A stretch of DNA of 64,000 bases from Bradyrhizobium sp. AZCC 2176 (GTDB lineage Bacteria; Pseudomonadota; Alphaproteobacteria; Rhizobiales; Xanthobacteraceae), in assembly GCF_036924645.1 (NCBI RefSeq), contig NZ_JAZHRX010000001.1, positions 2,480,001 to 2,544,000 on the forward strand. Direction: 5' to 3'. Of this stretch, positions 56,616-64,000 are shown piece by piece; position 1 is the first letter of the stretch, and every line of letters begins with the position of its first letter. The position numbers and the translations under genes were made by a program. Below the pieces are notes generated by a model. The model was not told the origin of the DNA, did no database searches, and saw nothing but the letters and a program-made list of their open reading frames with translations.

Positions 56616-57224
56616 ATGAACATCTGGCGTGGACAATATCGACTGATTCTGGCTTCGCAGAGCCGAGCGCGGCAGGTTCTGCTCGCCAATGCCGGTATTC
56701 CATTCGACGCCGTTCCTGCCCGTATCGACGAACGTGCCGCGCAAGAGGATTCCGGGCTTTCGGCGCCAGGCGAGATTGCCGGTCTGCTGGCGCGCGAGAA
56801 GGCGCTGTTCGTATCGTCAAGAAACCCGGCACGCTATGTCGTTGGCGCCGATCAGACGCTGGCTCTGGGAAACCGCCTTTTCAGCAAGCCAGCCGGCCGC
56901 GCACAGGCCGCGGATCAATTGCGCCTGCTTGCCGGTGGAACGCACGAGCTGCATTCCGCCGTTGCAGTGGCGCGCGACGGCGAGGTAGTGTTTTCCGATG
57001 TTTCGGTTGCGCGCCTGACCATGCGCGCTCTCAGTGGGGCGGAGATCAGAGCGTATCTGGACGAGGCTGGCGAGGCTGTGACATCGAGCGTTGGAGCCTA
57101 TCAGCTCGAGGCGCTCGGCATACATCTGTTCGATCACTTCGAAGGCGATCACTTCACGATCCTCGGCCTGCCGCTGCTGCCGCTGCTTGCATTCCTGCGC
57201 CGCGAGCAATTGCTGGGAATTTGA
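56616..57224 (+). CDS. Maf-like nucleotide pyrophosphatase
   Basis: The 202-residue protein starts at ATG 56616, 11 bases after RP001. The Maf motif is LILASQSRARQVLLANAGIPFDAVPARIDE at residues 10-39; the catalytic Asp lies in YVVGADQTLALGNRLFSKP, and SVGAYQLEALGIHLFDHFEGDHFTILGLPL closes the fold. It hydrolyses non-canonical or methylated nucleoside triphosphates. The SxSRARQ pattern resembles the YceF subgroup. Confidence 0.92.
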   Translation: MNIWRGQYRLILASQSRARQVLLANAGIPFDAVPARIDERAAQEDSGLSAPGEIAGLLAREKALFVSSRNPARYVVGADQTLALGNRLFSKPAGRAQAADQLRLLAGGTHELHSAVAVARDGEVVFSDVSVARLTMRALSGAEIRAYLDEAGEAVTSSVGAYQLEALGIHLFDHFEGDHFTILGLPLLPLLAFLRREQLLGI

Positions 57225-57251
57225 GATCACCCCGAAAGAGCAACAAACAAC

Positions 57252-57851
57252 ATGCGGATCCTTGGACTGACCGGCTCGATCGGGATGGGAAAATCCACCA
57301 CCGCAAAACTGTTCACTGAGGCGGGCGTACCGGTTTACGACGCCGACGCCGCCGTCCACAAAATCTATGAAGGCGAGGCGGCGCCCGCGATCGAGGCGGC
57401 GTTTCCCGGCACGACCGCCGGCGGCAGGGTCGATCGCGCCAAACTGTCCGCCAAGGTGGTGCATGATCCCGCCGCCATCAAGCAGCTCGAGCAGATCGTC
57501 CATCCGATGCTCGGTGCTTCCCGCAAGAAATTCCTCGACGATGCCGAGGCATCCGGCGCACCAGTCGTGGTGATGGATATCCCGCTGCTGTTCGAAACCG
57601 GCGGTGAGAAACGTGTCGATGCCGTCGTCGTGGTCACGACCTCGCCGGAAAATCAGCGCAAGCGCATACTGGCGCGCGGCACCATGACATCAGAGGCGCT
57701 CGATGCCATTCTGGCGCGACAATTGCCCGATGCCGAAAAGCGCAAGCGCGCGGATTTCGTCGTGGATACGTCGCATGGATTGGACCCGGTGCGCGCAGCG
57801 ATACGCGACATTCTGGCCGAGGTTGTTAAGATGCCGCAGCGGCGAGCGTGA
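57252..57851 (+). CDS. coaE: dephospho-CoA kinase
   Basis: The 199-residue protein starts at ATG 57252. The P-loop is GSIGMGKS at residues 8-15, followed by the CoA-site [12 protein letters not shown] and the LID-type [18 protein letters not shown]. It catalyses the last step of coenzyme A synthesis. The order maf-coaE-dnaQ after RP001 is conserved in Rhizobiales. Short gaps suggest one operon. Confidence 0.95.
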   Translation: MRILGLTGSIGMGKSTTAKLFTEAGVPVYDADAAVHKIYEGEAAPAIEAAFPGTTAGGRVDRAKLSAKVVHDPAAIKQLEQIVHPMLGASRKKFLDDAEASGAPVVVMDIPLLFETGGEKRVDAVVVVTTSPENQRKRILARGTMTSEALDAILARQLPDAEKRKRADFVVDTSHGLDPVRAAIRDILAEVVKMPQRRA

Positions 57852-57882
57852 TTCGCCTTTAAAGCTCCGGTTCCTGAAATTC

Positions 57883-58584
57883 ATGCGCGAAATCGTCCTC
57901 GATACCGAAACCACTGGCCTCGATGCGCTGCGCGGCGACCGGCTGGTCGAGATCGGCTGCATCGAAATCTTCAACCGCATGCCGACGGGACAGACGTTCC
58001 ACCGCTACATCAATCCCGAGCGTGACATGCCGGCGGAAGCCTTTAATGTGCACGGCCTGTCCACCGAGTTCCTCGCCAGCAAGCCGCTATTCACCGAGGT
58101 AGTCGAGGAGTTCCTGGAATTCATCGGCGACGCGCCGCTGGTGATCCACAACGCCTCGTTCGACATCAGCTTCATCAATGCCGAGCTGGACCGTATCAAG
58201 CGGCTGCCGATCTCGCGCGAGCGGCTGGTGGATACGCTGCTGCTGGCCCGCCGCAAGCATCCGGGCGTGTCGAACCGGCTGGACGATCTCTGTTCGCGCT
58301 ATGCGATCGACAATTCCCGCCGCACCAAGCACGGCGCGCTGCTCGATGCCGAGCTATTGGCCGAAGTCTATATTGACCTGATCGGGGCGCGGCAGTCGCA
58401 ACTGATCCTGGCGTCGGAAACCCGCGTTACGATTGCCAGCGGCGTTGGTGAAACGCCGCGCCGGCAGCGCGAGGTGCCGCTGGTGCCGCGAATCACCGAC
58501 GCGGACCGCGAGGCCCATCGCGCCTTCATCGCCACATTGGGCGACAAGCCGATCTGGAACGATTTTCTGTCGGCAGCGGTCTAG
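57883..58584 (+). CDS. dnaQ: DNA polymerase III epsilon subunit (3'-5' proofreading exonuclease)
   Basis: The 233-residue protein starts at ATG 57883. DEDDh exonuclease motifs are complete: ExoI DTETTGLDA (residues 7-15), ExoII HNASFDISFINAEL near 94, and ExoIII with the His-x4-Asp in KHGALLDAELLAEVYIDL near 150-165. The C-terminal tail links to the alpha subunit. It proofreads replication. It is 31 bases downstream of coaE. Confidence 0.95.
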   Translation: MREIVLDTETTGLDALRGDRLVEIGCIEIFNRMPTGQTFHRYINPERDMPAEAFNVHGLSTEFLASKPLFTEVVEEFLEFIGDAPLVIHNASFDISFINAELDRIKRLPISRERLVDTLLLARRKHPGVSNRLDDLCSRYAIDNSRRTKHGALLDAELLAEVYIDLIGARQSQLILASETRVTIASGVGETPRRQREVPLVPRITDADREAHRAFIATLGDKPIWNDFLSAAV

Positions 58585-58617
58585 CAGCTTTTGGTCGCCA
58601 GGCCGCTCGATGTGGCT

Positions 58618-59106
58618 TTAGCTCGGCTTCACGCCGGAAGCTGCCTGTGCCGCAGCCTGCCGCTCCATGTTCTGGCGGTACAGACCGACGAAATCGACGG
58701 GATCGAGCATCAGGGGCGGGAAACCGCCGTCGCGTACTGCAGTGGCGATGATTTCGCGTGCGAACGGGAACAACAGCCGCGGGCACTCGATCATGACCAG
58801 CGGGTGCAGGTTTTCCTTGGGAACGTTGACGATGCGGAACACGCCTGCATAGGCGAGTTCGAAGCTGAACATCACCTTGCCGGCGTTTTCGGCCTTGCCC
58901 TCAATCGAAAGCGTCACTTCGAACTCGTTTTCCGCGAGATTGTTCGCGGAAACGTTGATCTGGATATTGATGGCCGGCTGCTGCTGTTGTGGCGCCAAGG
59001 AGGAGGGCGCGTTCGGATTCTCGAACGATAGGTCCTTGGTATATTGCGCCAGCACGTTGAGCTGTGGAGGGGCCTGCTCTTGGGGCGCGCCATTACCGTT
59101 GGTCAT
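58618..59106 (-). CDS. secB: protein-export chaperone SecB
   Basis: The 162-residue protein starts at ATG 59106; the open frame extends upstream but has no better signal. The SecB core is clear: [20 protein letters not shown] near residue 14, [24 protein letters not shown], and the C-terminal [38 protein letters not shown] Gln-rich stretch (QQQQ) is an insertion near residue 40. It converges on dnaQ. It delivers unfolded proteins to SecA. Confidence 0.95.
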   Translation of the reverse strand: MTNGNGAPQEQAPPQLNVLAQYTKDLSFENPNAPSSLAPQQQQPAINIQINVSANNLAENEFEVTLSIEGKAENAGKVMFSFELAYAGVFRIVNVPKENLHPLVMIECPRLLFPFAREIIATAVRDGGFPPLMLDPVDFVGLYRQNMERQAAAQAASGVKPS

Positions 59107-59550
59107 GAAACTTTTCTCCTGAAGCGCTGCCGAGCGGAGACCGGGTTCGTCTGAATTCGCTCGATAGGCGAAAATGCCTCGTCCGGGCGAGTGGCTATCA
59201 TAGCCCCGGCTCATTCCACAAGGACGACGGACCGGGGCCCGACCCGGCCAGCGGCGAATTGTGGCGGATATGCCTAATACGGCCCGGCCAATCGCTCAAT
59301 ACGTGCCCTAAATAATTGAATATGCGTGATTTCCGGACCGATCGGGTTTCCCCTGGCCCCCAAACGCGCTACAATTCACCCGCGCCAAAACGCGCCATTG
59401 GCCGGGCGTAGTTTCATGCCTACATGCTGCAGTCTGATCGGTGATGCAATCTCTGCCGTTCTCAGGGAAAACGCGTAAGAGAGCTTCTCACCAGGGAACG
59501 CTCGACCGCCGGGCCCGTTGCCGGCGTTAGAACCAGAAAGCGAATACGAC
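59107..59550. other. 444-base divergent intergenic region between secB and the Tim44-like gene
   Basis: It contains the upstream regions of both genes. No gene, RNA or strong palindrome was recognised. GGCCCGACCCGGCC and TACGGCCCGGCC around 59235-59290 are GC-rich direct repeats. Confidence 0.45.
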
Positions 59551-60252
59551 GTGGATATTTACACCATCATCTTCCTGGCGCTGGCGGTCTTTATCTTCCT
59601 GCGCCTGCGCAGCGTCCTCGGACAGCGCACCGGAAGCGAACGGCCGCCCTACGATCGCGCCGCGCCCAACGTCGTGCAGCGGACGCAGGACAACAACGTC
59701 GTTCCGATACCGGGTACGGTGATCGATCAGGCGCCGCTGGCGCCGAGCGCCGACGTAGCACCGGCCGACCGCTGGAAGGGTGTTGCCGAACCGGGCACGC
59801 CGCTCGCCGCCGGCCTCGACGCCATTGCGGCCCAGGACTCCTCGTTCGACCCGCGTCACTTCATCTCCGGCGCCCGCAGCGCCTATGAGATGATCGTGCT
59901 GGCCTTCGCCAATGGCGACCGCCGCGCGCTGAAGGATCTCCTGTCCAGCGAGGTCTATGACAGCTTCGAGGCCGTGATCAAGGATCGCGAGAAGCACGAG
60001 CAGAAAACCGAAACGCGGTTTGTTTCGATCGACAAGGCCGAGCTGGTGGGTGCGGACGCCCGCGACCGCGCGGCGCAACTGACGGTTCGCTTCGTGTCGC
60101 AAATGATCTCGGTCACCCGCGACAAGACCGGCGCCATTGTCGATGGCAACCCCGATAAGGTCGCCGATATCACCGATGTCTGGACATTCGCCCGCGACAC
60201 GAGTTCTCGCGATCCGAACTGGAAGCTGGTTGGCACCGGAAGCGCGGGCTGA
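59551..60252 (+). CDS. Tim44/TimA-domain protein
   Basis: The 233-residue protein starts at GTG 59551 (MDIYTIIFLALAVFIFLRLRSVLGQRTG). A single N-terminal membrane helix is followed by a Pro/Arg-rich linker. The C-terminal Tim44-like domain starts near residue 90 (FDPRHFISGARSAYEMIVLAFANGDRRALKDLLSSEVYDSFEAVIKDRE) and ends with VTRDKTGAIVDGNPDKVADITDVWTFARD. It is the bacterial relative of mitochondrial Tim44, placed in the inner membrane. It is the typical neighbour of mltA and secB in alphaproteobacteria. Confidence 0.9.
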   Translation: MDIYTIIFLALAVFIFLRLRSVLGQRTGSERPPYDRAAPNVVQRTQDNNVVPIPGTVIDQAPLAPSADVAPADRWKGVAEPGTPLAAGLDAIAAQDSSFDPRHFISGARSAYEMIVLAFANGDRRALKDLLSSEVYDSFEAVIKDREKHEQKTETRFVSIDKAELVGADARDRAAQLTVRFVSQMISVTRDKTGAIVDGNPDKVADITDVWTFARDTSSRDPNWKLVGTGSAG

Positions 60253-61825
60253 CGCGCGAAGCCTCGCCGGGCTCGCGCTTGGCGTGATCGCTTTTGCGTT
60301 GTCGATCGTTCCGCTGGATGCTTTCGCCGCGCGCCATTCGCGCGCGCCCAGGCAGGCGCTTCCGCCGCCCGCCCGTCACCTTCCATATCCGCAGCTTGAA
60401 CTGCCGCTCCAAATCAATGGCGGCCAGTATGCGCCGCTCGCCTGGTCGGAGATCGCGGGCTGGAGCGAGGACGATCATCTCTCCGCCTACAAGGCGTTTC
60501 GCGTAAGCTGCAAGCCGATATCGGCGCAGGTAAAGCCGCCTGCCGATCCGAAGGCGCTCGGCACGTCGCTGCGCGATCCCTGCCGCACCGCCAGGGGTCT
60601 CGAATTAACCGACGGCGCCAAAGCGAAGGCGTTCTTCGAGGAGCATTTTCTCCCCTTGCGCATTTCGCGGCTTGGCGAAGGCGAGGGCTTTGTCACCGGC
60701 TATTACGAGCCCGTCGTCGACGGCTCAAAGACGGAGAACGAGGTCTACAAGGTGCCGGTCTATCGTCGGCCGTCCAATCTGTTCGTCCGCGGCACCACAC
60801 AGGGTTCGGCCGGCTTGCCGAACAAGGGCCAGGTGTTCCGCAAGATCGGCCGCCGCAAGCTGGTGCCCTATTACGATCGGGCCGAGATCGAGGACGGCGC
60901 GATTGCCGGCCGCGGGCTCGAAATCTGCTGGCTCAAGGAACAGACCGACCTGCTGTTCTCGCAGATCCAGGGTTCGGCGCGGGTCAGCCTCGACGACGGC
61001 TCGACCGTTCGCATCAACTACGATGCCCATAACGGCTATCCTTATACGGCGGTCGGCCGCATCCTGATCGAACGCAACATCATCCCCAAGGATCAGATGT
61101 CGATGCAGAAGATTCGGGAGTGGATGGAGCAGAACCCTAACGAGGCCGACGAGCTGCGGCGGCAGAACAAGTCCTATGTCTTCTTCCGCGAGGTACAGCT
61201 TTCCGACAAGGACGAGGCGGTCGGCGCCCAGGGCGTGCCGTTGACGCCGGGCCGCTCGATCGCGGTCGACAAATCGCTGCATGTCTATGGCACGCCGTTC
61301 TTCATCGAAGGCGAGCTGCCGATCGAATCGGAGCTATCGAAGACGCCGTTTCGCCGTCTGATGATTGCGCAGGACACCGGTTCGGCCATCGTCGGTCCCG
61401 CACGCGCCGATCTCTATTTCGGCGCCGGTCTCGAAGCCGGCAAGGTCGCCGGCCGCCTCCGCCACAATGCGCGCTTCGTCATTCTGGTGCCGAAGAGCCT
61501 CGATCCGCTGGCGCGCGGCCGCAAGATGCCGGTGCCGGACGAGCGGCCATCGGAGAAGATCGCAAAACTGTTCCCTCAAACCGCGCCGTTGAAAGACCCC
61601 TCAAGGGAACAGAACGCTGCGAAGCCGCCCGAGGTCACCTCGGCGACCAGGCCCGCCGCCCAGGCAACACCGCCGATGCCGGCAGCGGTGCCTGCGCAAA
61701 CTCCGGCCATCCAGGCTGCTGCCGTGGCAAAGCCGGTGCCACTGCCGGAGCCGCGGCCGAAGGTTGAAGCGGTCTCCGCAAAGCCGCATCAGCGTCATTT
61801 GCGCCGATATCGCCATCGTCGATGA
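60230..61825 (+). CDS. mltA: membrane-bound lytic murein transglycosylase A
   Basis: The start is uncertain: TTG 60230 gives a plausible signal sequence (SLAGLALGVIAFALSIVPLDAFAA) and overlaps the Tim44-like gene by 23 bases; GTG 60284 is the alternative. The mature protein shows the MltA domain (LPLRISRLGEGEGFVTGYYEPVVDGS) and the 3D domain with the catalytic Asp pattern (RLMIAQDTGSAIVGPARADLYFGAG). A Pro/Ala-rich C-terminal tail of about 80 residues ends in basic residues. It cleaves murein to make anhydro-muropeptides. There is no lipobox, so the lipoprotein anchor of E. coli MltA is absent. Confidence 0.88.
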   Translation: MAPEARADARSLAGLALGVIAFALSIVPLDAFAARHSRAPRQALPPPARHLPYPQLELPLQINGGQYAPLAWSEIAGWSEDDHLSAYKAFRVSCKPISAQVKPPADPKALGTSLRDPCRTARGLELTDGAKAKAFFEEHFLPLRISRLGEGEGFVTGYYEPVVDGSKTENEVYKVPVYRRPSNLFVRGTTQGSAGLPNKGQVFRKIGRRKLVPYYDRAEIEDGAIAGRGLEICWLKEQTDLLFSQIQGSARVSLDDGSTVRINYDAHNGYPYTAVGRILIERNIIPKDQMSMQKIREWMEQNPNEADELRRQNKSYVFFREVQLSDKDEAVGAQGVPLTPGRSIAVDKSLHVYGTPFFIEGELPIESELSKTPFRRLMIAQDTGSAIVGPARADLYFGAGLEAGKVAGRLRHNARFVILVPKSLDPLARGRKMPVPDERPSEKIAKLFPQTAPLKDPSREQNAAKPPEVTSATRPAAQATPPMPAAVPAQTPAIQAAAVAKPVPLPEPRPKVEAVSAKPHQRHLRRYRHRR

Positions 61826-62418
61826 AGCGCCGGCCGCCGAGTTTGATTCCCGAATTGCCGGAGCCGCCGCGACGCCAGCGCGGCCTGAGCGAGGAGGATC
61901 GCGCGCTATGGGAGAGCGTCGCCAAGCAGGTCAAGCCGTTGCGCAAGCGGCAACGTACCTCGAAACTGTCGGCCGTCTCGACAGAAACCGGTAGCAAAGT
62001 CGCGCCGAAACCCGCCGCTTCGCCAAGACACGTCGCGCCGGCGCGAAACGTAGCTCCTTCAAAACCAGAACCGCCGCCTCTGGCGCCGATCGGCCGCCGC
62101 GAGCGGTCGCATCTGTCGCGCGGCCGCAAGGAGATCGACGCCCGGCTCGACCTGCACGGCATGACGCAGACAAGGGCGCATCGCGCGCTGTTTGGCTTCC
62201 TGCAGCGAGCCCATCATGACGGGCTGACTTTTGTGCTCATCATCACCGGCAAGGGCAAGGTGGGTAGTGAGTCCGAACGCGGTGTGTTGCGCCGCCAGGT
62301 GCCGCAATGGCTCGCCCTGCCGGAATTCCGTTCGCTGGTGGTCGGCTTCGAGGAAGCCCATATCGGCCACGGCGGCGAGGGCGCCTTGTATGTGCGGGTG
62401 CGGCGGGCGCGAATCTAA
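61822..62418 (+). CDS. Smr (MutS2-type) domain protein
   Basis: The 198-residue protein starts at ATG 61822, overlapping the mltA stop (ATGA). The N-terminal 90 residues are basic and disordered-looking. The Smr domain follows: DARLDLHGMTQTRAHRALFGFLQRAHHDGLTFVLIITGKG with the LDxHG motif, then GVLRRQVPQWLALPEFRSLVVGFEEAHIGHGGEGALYVRVRR. Smr domains are often nicking nucleases or bind nucleic acids. Function in this context is unknown. Confidence 0.88.
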   Translation: MKRRPPSLIPELPEPPRRQRGLSEEDRALWESVAKQVKPLRKRQRTSKLSAVSTETGSKVAPKPAASPRHVAPARNVAPSKPEPPPLAPIGRRERSHLSRGRKEIDARLDLHGMTQTRAHRALFGFLQRAHHDGLTFVLIITGKGKVGSESERGVLRRQVPQWLALPEFRSLVVGFEEAHIGHGGEGALYVRVRRARI

Positions 62419-62969
62419 AACGGACGCGCGATCCCGACGCGCGGGATCAGGGTGACAATCCAGCCGAACATGATCGTCCCGCGATTATCCGCCGAGATTG
62501 GCGGCGTGTCCTTCGAAGCCGGAAGCATCTTCACCGCGTGCAGGATCAAGAACAGACACACCGCCCAGTTCGAGATCCATCTGGAATAATCGAATACGAT
62601 CGCAACATCACGAGATAGCCGAGGCTGACGATGACGATCGCGGCGGTGGGCGTCAACTGAAAGCGCGGCGCTCAAGTTGCGAAGATACCGCCAGAGCGGC
62701 GCGTGCAGCCAGATCAGGAGCGCAAACACCGGCGCGCCGAGCAGGTTGTGCGGCAGGCGTTGCCAGGTATCCCAAAATTCCTTCGAGAGCGGCTGGTACC
62801 AGATATAGCCAAAGCTCAGCAGCTTCGCTTGTGACGGGTCGGCCATCCGGCTGTGCAGATGCGCGACAAACTCCGCCTCCGGCACGGTGCCGTTGAATTG
62901 CGCGGCGACGAAAAGCGCGCCCACTGCCACGAGCGATACAACGCCAGCGTCGATGTTCCGTCGGCTCAT
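62415..62969 (-). CDS. uncharacterised membrane protein with a locally frame-shifted middle
   Basis: The 184-residue protein starts at ATG 62969. It has an N-terminal membrane helix (VVSLVAVGALFVAAQF) and helices near LPHNLLGAPVFALLIWLH and WAVCLFLILHAVKML. Residues about 101-133 (DAHRRDRHRQPRLSRD...) are strongly basic. In the next frame the same bases read QLTPTAAIVIVSLGYLVML, a clean membrane helix. One inserted base near 62664 and one lost base near 62570 would explain this and keep the overall frame. I do not know the family name. The gene ends four bases inside the smr gene. Confidence 0.7.
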   Translation of the reverse strand: MSRRNIDAGVVSLVAVGALFVAAQFNGTVPEAEFVAHLHSRMADPSQAKLLSFGYIWYQPLSKEFWDTWQRLPHNLLGAPVFALLIWLHAPLWRYLRNLSAALSVDAHRRDRHRQPRLSRDVAIVFDYSRWISNWAVCLFLILHAVKMLPASKDTPPISADNRGTIMFGWIVTLIPRVGIARPF

Positions 62970-62999
62970 CCATCGTCGTCCCGGCCAAGCGATAGCGCG

Positions 63000-63113
63000 A
63001 GCCCGGACCCATAACCACAGGCCAGCGTCACAAACGGGATAGCGGCCCCAGCGAAAGTACACAACGAACATTTGTTGTGGCTATGGGTCCCTGCTTTCCG
63101 CAGGGACGACGAG
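63000..63113. repeat. palindromic intergenic repeat, family A, copy 4
   Basis: GGACCCATAACCACA (63004-63018) is inverted against TGTGGCTATGGGTCC (63077-63091), followed by CTGCTTTCCGCAGGGACGACG. It separates hslU from the membrane protein gene. Confidence 0.7.
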
Positions 63114-63130
63114 AGATGGGAGCCGTTTTC

Positions 63131-64000
63131 CTACAAAATGAACCGGCTCAAATCCGCGTTCTTGGCGAGGTCGCCGACATGCGTCTGCACGTAATCGGCA
63201 TCGACCTTGATGGTCTCGCCATGACGGTCCGGCGCGGCAAACGAAATCTCGTCGAGCACGCGCTCCATCACCGTCTGCAGCCGCCGCGCGCCGATGTTCT
63301 CGACCGTCGAATTGACAGCGACGGCGATGTCGGCCAGCGCGTCGATGGCGCCGTCGGTGATATCGAGCGTCACGCCTTCGGTGTGCATCAGCGCGACGTA
63401 TTGCTTGATCAGCGACGCCTCCGGCTCGGTCAGGATGCGCCGCATGTCGTCGCGGGTCAGCGCTTCCAGCTCGACGCGGATCGGCAGGCGGCCCTGCAGT
63501 TCCGGCAGCAGGTCCGAGGGTTTTGCGATATGAAACGCGCCCGAAGCGATGAACAGGACGTGGTCGGTCTTCACCGCCCCGTGCTTGGTCGTGACGGTGG
63601 TGCCTTCGATCAGCGGCAGCAGGTCGCGCTGCACGCCCTCGCGTGAGACGTCGCCGCCGAGGCGGTTTTCGCGCACGCAGATCTTGTCGATCTCGTCGAG
63701 GAACACGATGCCGTTGTTCTCGACCGCCGCGATCGCTTCCAGCACGAGCTGATCATTGTCGAGCAGCTTGTCGGATTCCTCGTTGACCAGGATTTCGTGC
63801 GAGCCCTCGACCGTCAGGCGGCGGGTCTTGGTCCGCCCGCCGAGCTTGCCGAAGATGTCGCCGATCGAAATCGCGCCCATCTGCGCGCCGGGCATGCCCG
63901 GGATCTCGAACATCGGCATGCCGCCGGAGGATTGTGTCTCGATCTCGATTTCCTTGTCGTTGAGTTCGCCGGCGCGCAGCTTCTTGCGGAAGGAATCGCG
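63131..64000 (-). CDS. hslU: ATP-dependent protease ATPase subunit HslU, 5' end outside the window
   Basis: The frame is open to the window edge, so only the C-terminal 289 residues are seen. Visible parts are the end of the I-domain ([21 protein letters not shown]), the Walker B motif [11 protein letters not shown], the sensor and arginine-finger region ([29 protein letters not shown]) and the C-terminus LSRFIL that docks into HslV. It unfolds proteins for the HslV peptidase. hslV would be expected just beyond the window. Confidence 0.95.
   Translation of the reverse strand, partial: RDSFRKKLRAGELNDKEIEIETQSSGGMPMFEIPGMPGAQMGAISIGDIFGKLGGRTKTRRLTVEGSHEILVNEESDKLLDNDQLVLEAIAAVENNGIVFLDEIDKICVRENRLGGDVSREGVQRDLLPLIEGTTVTTKHGAVKTDHVLFIASGAFHIAKPSDLLPELQGRLPIRVELEALTRDDMRRILTEPEASLIKQYVALMHTEGVTLDITDGAIDALADIAVAVNSTVENIGARRLQTVMERVLDEISFAAPDRHGETIKVDADYVQTHVGDLAKNADLSRFIL

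Overview
The window looks like chromosomal DNA of a Bradyrhizobium-type alphaproteobacterium (Nitrobacteraceae). This rests on the high G+C, the protein sequences, the gene orders rsmB/heparinase/purH, dapC-like/ftsK/lolA/xth and rho/mnmE/mnmG/rsmG/parA/parB, and several families of palindromic intergenic repeats. Nearly all of it is housekeeping DNA. The accessory pieces are a toxin-antitoxin locus, one insertion sequence and a few decaying genes.

Layout. 1-9.96 kb: rsmB (cut by the window edge), a heparinase II/III protein, a higBA locus with a broken toxin, purH, an MFS transporter, gamma-glutamyltransferase and an SDR. 10-13.2 kb: glutathione- and redox-type enzymes (GST, DUF2239, NahD-like isomerase, PanE) with two strong dyads. 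13.2-14.9 kb: an IS4-family element with 16-bp inverted repeats and a 10-bp target duplication, sitting in the tip of a palindromic repeat. 14.9-19.8 kb: cytochrome c, a sorbosone-dehydrogenase-like protein, a DUF2235 membrane protein and tRNA-Gly(GCC). 20.3-26.4 kb: YbbN-like thioredoxin, Lon-substrate domain protein, a TetR/membrane-protein pair with twin operators, Trm112-like protein, UbiH-like hydroxylase, TesB and a GYF-domain membrane protein. 26.7-30.7 kb: two glnK-amtB modules and a terminator. 30.7-40.7 kb: DUF1835 remnant, GFA protein, dapC-like/ftsK/lolA/xth with a CtrA-type site upstream, cyclic-nucleotide protein, OmpR-type regulator, L,D-transpeptidase, hydratase and YggS. 40.9-46.9 kb: a frameshifted diguanylate cyclase, then leuS-lptE-holA. 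47-55.3 kb: parB, parA, rsmG, mnmG, mnmE, rho and hemJ, all on the minus strand, with three parS sites and one degenerate site. 55.3-55.8 kb: an AT-rich intergenic region with DnaA-box-like and GANTC sites, a good candidate for the chromosomal origin. 55.8-62.4 kb: RP001/ppsR, maf, coaE, dnaQ, secB (minus), Tim44-like, mltA and smr. The window ends with a membrane protein and the 3' part of hslU.

Genes left of about 55.4 kb are all minus-strand back to 47 kb, and those to the right are mostly plus-strand. Transcription therefore diverges from the putative origin, and the parS cluster lies 4-6 kb from it, as in other alphaproteobacteria.

Several dispensable genes carry single-base indels (higB, the IS4 transposase, DUF1835, the diguanylate cyclase and the 62.4-kb membrane protein), while every essential gene is intact. 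This could be real decay or assembly error, and raw reads would decide. I found no CRISPR array, prophage or obviously new multi-gene defence system.
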